Shown: positions 61,107 to 64,000 of the stretch, piece by piece | Position numbering within the stretch: the stretch's first letter is position 1 | How the letters are laid out: each line of letters begins with the position of its first letter | Source of the DNA: Lyophyllum atratum | Lineage: Eukaryota > Basidiomycota > Agaricomycetes > Agaricales > Lyophyllaceae | Assembly (NCBI GenBank): GCA_014905825.1 | Contig: JACGCN010000020.1 | Coordinates: 372,001-436,000, forward strand | Length of the DNA stretch: 64,000 nt | Reading direction: 5' to 3' | The notes under the pieces: model-generated | Databases searched by the model: none | Seen by the model: the letters and a program-made list of their open reading frames with translations, nothing else | What the model was told of the DNA's origin: nothing | Program-made: the position numbers and the translations under genes

Positions 61107-63058
61107 ATGGCAGAAGAACGCTCTACCACTCTAGCGTATCCCACACCACAAGGGGGCGCATCTCTGGTGCTCGCATTTCGCATGCAGGGCAATATCACCC
61201 TTATCTTAGGGTCTGGCTCTCTAGCAGCGTCTCGCGCCTACTCGGCCTTAGAAGCCGATTCTAAAGTTGTCATACTTGCGACCGGCGGGCTGAGCACCGC
61301 ATGCGATGAAGTACAGTGGAGAGCTAGGCAAGGGCAGCTCACATTCGTCGACTGGGACTCTTTTCCTGGTTCGTCGACCGCCACCGGGGACGACAAAACT
61401 ATCGAGGCTCTAGAATCCTACCTAAACTCCGCACCAGGCGTCCGCATCGTCTGTATGACAGATACCCTGAATGGTCGACCACGTAGCCGCCCCTTCGCCG
61501 AGAAGGTGTATAACATCTGCAGGGGGCGTAATATCCCTGTTAACACTACTGACATGCCGGACCTATGTGACTTTACGTTTACGTCTACAAATCGCTTCGA
61601 AACTCCCGATGGGAGAAGGACACCGCTGCAAATTGGGGTGACCACGAACGGGCAGGGCTGTCGTCTGGCTGGCCGTATCAAGCGCGACATCGTATCGCGA
61701 CTACCAAAGGACATCGGAGCCGCGGTCGAAAATGTCGGGAGGATGCGCACGTTGGCTAAAACCAAAGCTGCGAAGCGAAAAGAAGAGATCCTAGAAGAAG
61801 AAGATGATGAAGAAGAAGACGAGCTAGAGGAGAATGGCCGGGTCTTGACGCCCAACCGGCCCGTTCCTTCCAGGAGCAACAGCGAGACCGAGCTCGAGAG
61901 TTCCAGGCGGCGGATCAAATGGGTCGCTCAAGTCAGCGAGTACTGGCCCATATCCAAACTCGCTCGGATGTCCCCCACCGAGATGGAGGAAGTCCTAGCA
62001 GGGGACAGCACCCCTGCTGCATCTCCTTCTCCTTCCTCACATCCCTCTGCCCCACCCCTCCCATCCATCCACGGCCTCTCCCTCACTCGCCCCGGAAAAA
62101 TCCTCCTCGTCGGCTCTGGACCTGGACACCCATCCCTCCTCACGCTCGCCACCCACACCGCCCTCACGAAAATGGCCGACCTCGTCCTCTCCGACAAACT
62201 CGTCCCTGACGCGGTGCTGGCGCTCATACCAAAGACGGTCCAGGTGCGCATCGCAAAGAAGTTCCCGGGGAACGCGGAGGGGGCGCAAATGGATATGATG
62301 GAAGCTGCCGTGGAGGCTGCAAGACAGGGCTTGACTGTCGTTCGCGTTCGTCTCCTCCTCATTCTTTCCCTCCCCTACTTATTCTGACGCTCTCTCCATT
62401 CACGCAGTTGAAACAAGGCGACCCAGTAGTCTACGGCCGCGCCGGCGAAGAAGTCCTTTACTTCCGGCTGCACGGCTTCTCCCCCCTCGTCATCCCCGGC
62501 GTCAGCTCCGCCCTCGCCGCCCCCACCTTCGCCGGGATCCCCGTCACGCAGCGCGGCGTCGCCGAGTCCTTCATGGTGTGCACCGGCGTCGGGCGCAGGG
62601 GGAAGGAGGTGCAGCTGCCGGGCTACGAGAGGGCGAGGACGCTGGTGGTTTTGATGGGAGTTGCGAGGCTAGGGCAGGTCGTGCAGGCTTTGACTGCGGT
62701 GGACGAAAAAGAAGGGAAGGTGGAGAAGGGAAGGAGGGAGGGTAAGGCGTACCCGCTGCACACGCCGATTGCGATTATAGAGCGGGCGTCGATGCCAGAC
62801 CAGAGGATCGTATCGTCGACGCTCGCGGATGTGGTACGGGCGCTGGAGAGTGTGGGGGAGCAGAGGCCGCCGGGAATGATGATTATCGGGTGGGCTGTTT
62901 TGGCGCTGTGGGGGAAGGGCGAGGTGGATGTCCTGGATGAGGGAGGTGAAAGTACGGATGAGGAGAGGGTGAAGAGGTGGTTGAGGGGCAGGAATGGTGA
63001 GGGCGCGAAGTGGAGGGTCAGTGAGGGTTTGGATGCTGGATGGGAGGATTTTAATTGA
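61107..63058 (+). CDS. MET1: Uroporphyrinogen-III C-methyltransferase with Met8-like domain
   Basis: Siroheme biosynthesis enzyme needed for sulfite (and nitrite) reductase; 629 residues, one intron (62346-62407). The N-terminal ~210 residues form the Met8-type NAD-binding precorrin-2 dehydrogenase/ferrochelatase-like module (LILGSGSLAASRAYSALEAD, then INTTDMPDLCDF-type IPVNTTDMPDLCDFTFTSTN, and IGVTTNGQGCRLAGRIKRDI). An acidic linker (EEILEEEDDEEEDELEENGR) follows. The C-terminal SAM-dependent tetrapyrrole methylase has ILLVGSGPGHPSLLTLATHT, DLVLSDKLVP, LKQGDPVVYGRAGEE, VIPGVSSALAAPTFAGIPVT and ERASMPDQRIVSSTLADV. This is the fungal two-module architecture. It is divergent from SRP14. Confidence 0.95.
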
Positions 63059-63306
63059 TTTATAGGGTCGATATCTCTTGGGTGTCTGGTAAACTGCTTC
63101 GAAGATTCAAACTGGTAGCGATATGCGGATAGTGAACAACATTGACTAGGTCTCATTATTTGGAGAGTGTGAGTCGTATCATTATTACACATGTCTTTAA
63201 AACCTTGGATAGTGGCGAAGTAGGGAAGACGGATTTAGGCGTTTGTTCGTAAATTCCGCTCGGCCCGGTGGCGAGCCGAACTTCCCGTGTGGTGAAATCG
63301 AGTTCA

Positions 63307-64000
63307 ATGGATTTGTCTCCCCTCACCAAACAGCTCGACGAATTCCAGTTGATCAAGTGCTCTCTTCTCCCTGACGAACTTTTCACTTTTCTTGATGATG
63401 ATAAGATTTGGGATAACCTAACTGAGGCCCATACAGATGGTATCTCTTTCTCGAACCATCAAGTCCCAGTCTCTCCTGGCCGTATTCAGATAAAAGTCTT
63501 GGGTGCAAATGTCATTTTTGTTGTCGACATACCAACAAATTACGCGGGAAATATCGCAGAAACTCCTCCTACATTCACCGTGAAGGGCGACGAAATCAGC
63601 CGTGTTGAACAAGGTTGGTGGCAGAAGGTCATCGAAGAGAAATTGGAAGAGATCGCGGACACGGAGTGAGTGAAACTGCTATATGCTTTCGTTGTAACCG
63701 ATACGATCTCTCCGCAGGTACCCCATATACCAGTTGATATCGTTACACCTGCTTCCACTCGTTCACGAACAACTCGAATCGCTTCCTTCAGGGATCCCTA
63801 ATCTTGACCAGACAAGAGCCACATCACTGTCTCAGAAATATCATGCACTTCTTACCTCACACCATCTCATATCTCCCAACAAACGACGTTCTCTCCAAAA
63901 CTGGTCTGCATCTTTGTCAATATCAGGCTTCGCGAAGGTCGGCTATCCTGGCGTGATCTATGCACAAGGCCAAAAAGAGAATGTGGAGGAATTTGTCGAA
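63307..64000 (+). CDS. RWD domain-containing protein 2-like (RWDD2), 3' end beyond window
   Basis: Partial gene cut by the window end. Exon 1 has a RWD domain: LDEFQLIKCSLLPDELFTFL, the VDIPTNYAGNIAETPPTFTV core, and WWQKVIEEKLEEIADTE. The intron 63666-63717 joins to YPIYQLISLHLLPLVHEQLE. The following DUF1115 region includes SHHLISPNKRRSLQNWSASL and SISGFAKVGYPGVIYAQGQK with ENVEEFV at the edge. This RWD plus DUF1115 order is that of RWDD2A/B and yeast relatives. The molecular role is poorly known; RWD folds mediate protein contacts. The ATG at 63307 directly precedes the domain. Confidence 0.92.

Overview
The window is nuclear DNA of a filamentous basidiomycete, most likely an Agaricomycete. 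Coding sequence is split by many short GT-AG introns of about 50-75 nt. The gene content is that of mushroom-forming fungi: several-exon F-box proteins, a single-pass membrane protein with a two-part ectodomain, a DUF1399 glycine-rich-domain protein, a fungal DHA-type MFS carrier and small secreted cysteine-rich proteins. No rRNA, tRNA, CRISPR array or intact transposon could be recognised by eye.

Layout. 0.4-12.2 kb: membrane protein, coatomer beta (SEC26), an RRM-less CstF-64-like protein, a Zn2Cys6 regulator, a small unknown protein and a Tra2-like RRM protein. 12.9-20.3 kb: two related F-box genes in opposite orientation flank a secreted GDSL/SGNH esterase; the spacer also holds a decayed F-box fragment and a GTGTCC-rich segment with a perfect 36-bp palindrome. 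21-23 kb: an OB-fold gene with a shieldin-2-like look, followed by decayed duplications of its 3' end. 23.5-25.8 kb: SNF1/AMPK alpha. 27.5-28.3 kb: a Ser/Pro-rich protein. 28.8-31.3 kb: a diverged inverted repeat with about 1-kb arms, each carrying one copy of a small secreted cysteine-rich gene, transcribed away from each other. 31.4-38.3 kb: two paralogous, apparently mitochondrial single-pass proteins enclosing a coiled-coil gene and a MATE transporter. 39.1-40.9 kb: an MFS carrier with one in-frame TAG. 40.9-45 kb: gene-poor, with short direct and tandem repeats. 45-47.7 kb: DUF1399 protein. 48.6-51.4 kb: two paralogous intronless proline-rich proteins. 52.9-64 kb: housekeeping and metabolic genes (DUF726 protein, secreted GH43, LYS1, SRP14, MET1, and the 5' part of an RWDD2-like gene).

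Functional links are loose, as usual in a fungal genome: secretory pathway (SEC26, SRP14), RNA processing (CstF-64-like, Tra2-like), nutrient signalling and metabolism (SNF1, LYS1, MET1 for siroheme), transport (MATE, MFS), secreted enzymes (GDSL esterase, GH43). The recurrent theme is local gene duplication: F-box pair, secreted-peptide pair, mitochondrial pair, proline-rich pair, and the 3' end of the OB-fold gene. The best candidates for something undescribed are the head-to-head secreted-peptide locus, with a predicted Kex2-released 19-residue four-cysteine peptide, and the fungal shieldin-2-like OB-fold gene.

Exon structures were assigned by eye from frame continuity, splice signals and family resemblance. 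Starts of both F-box genes, the DUF1399 gene and the Tra2-like gene are the least certain.
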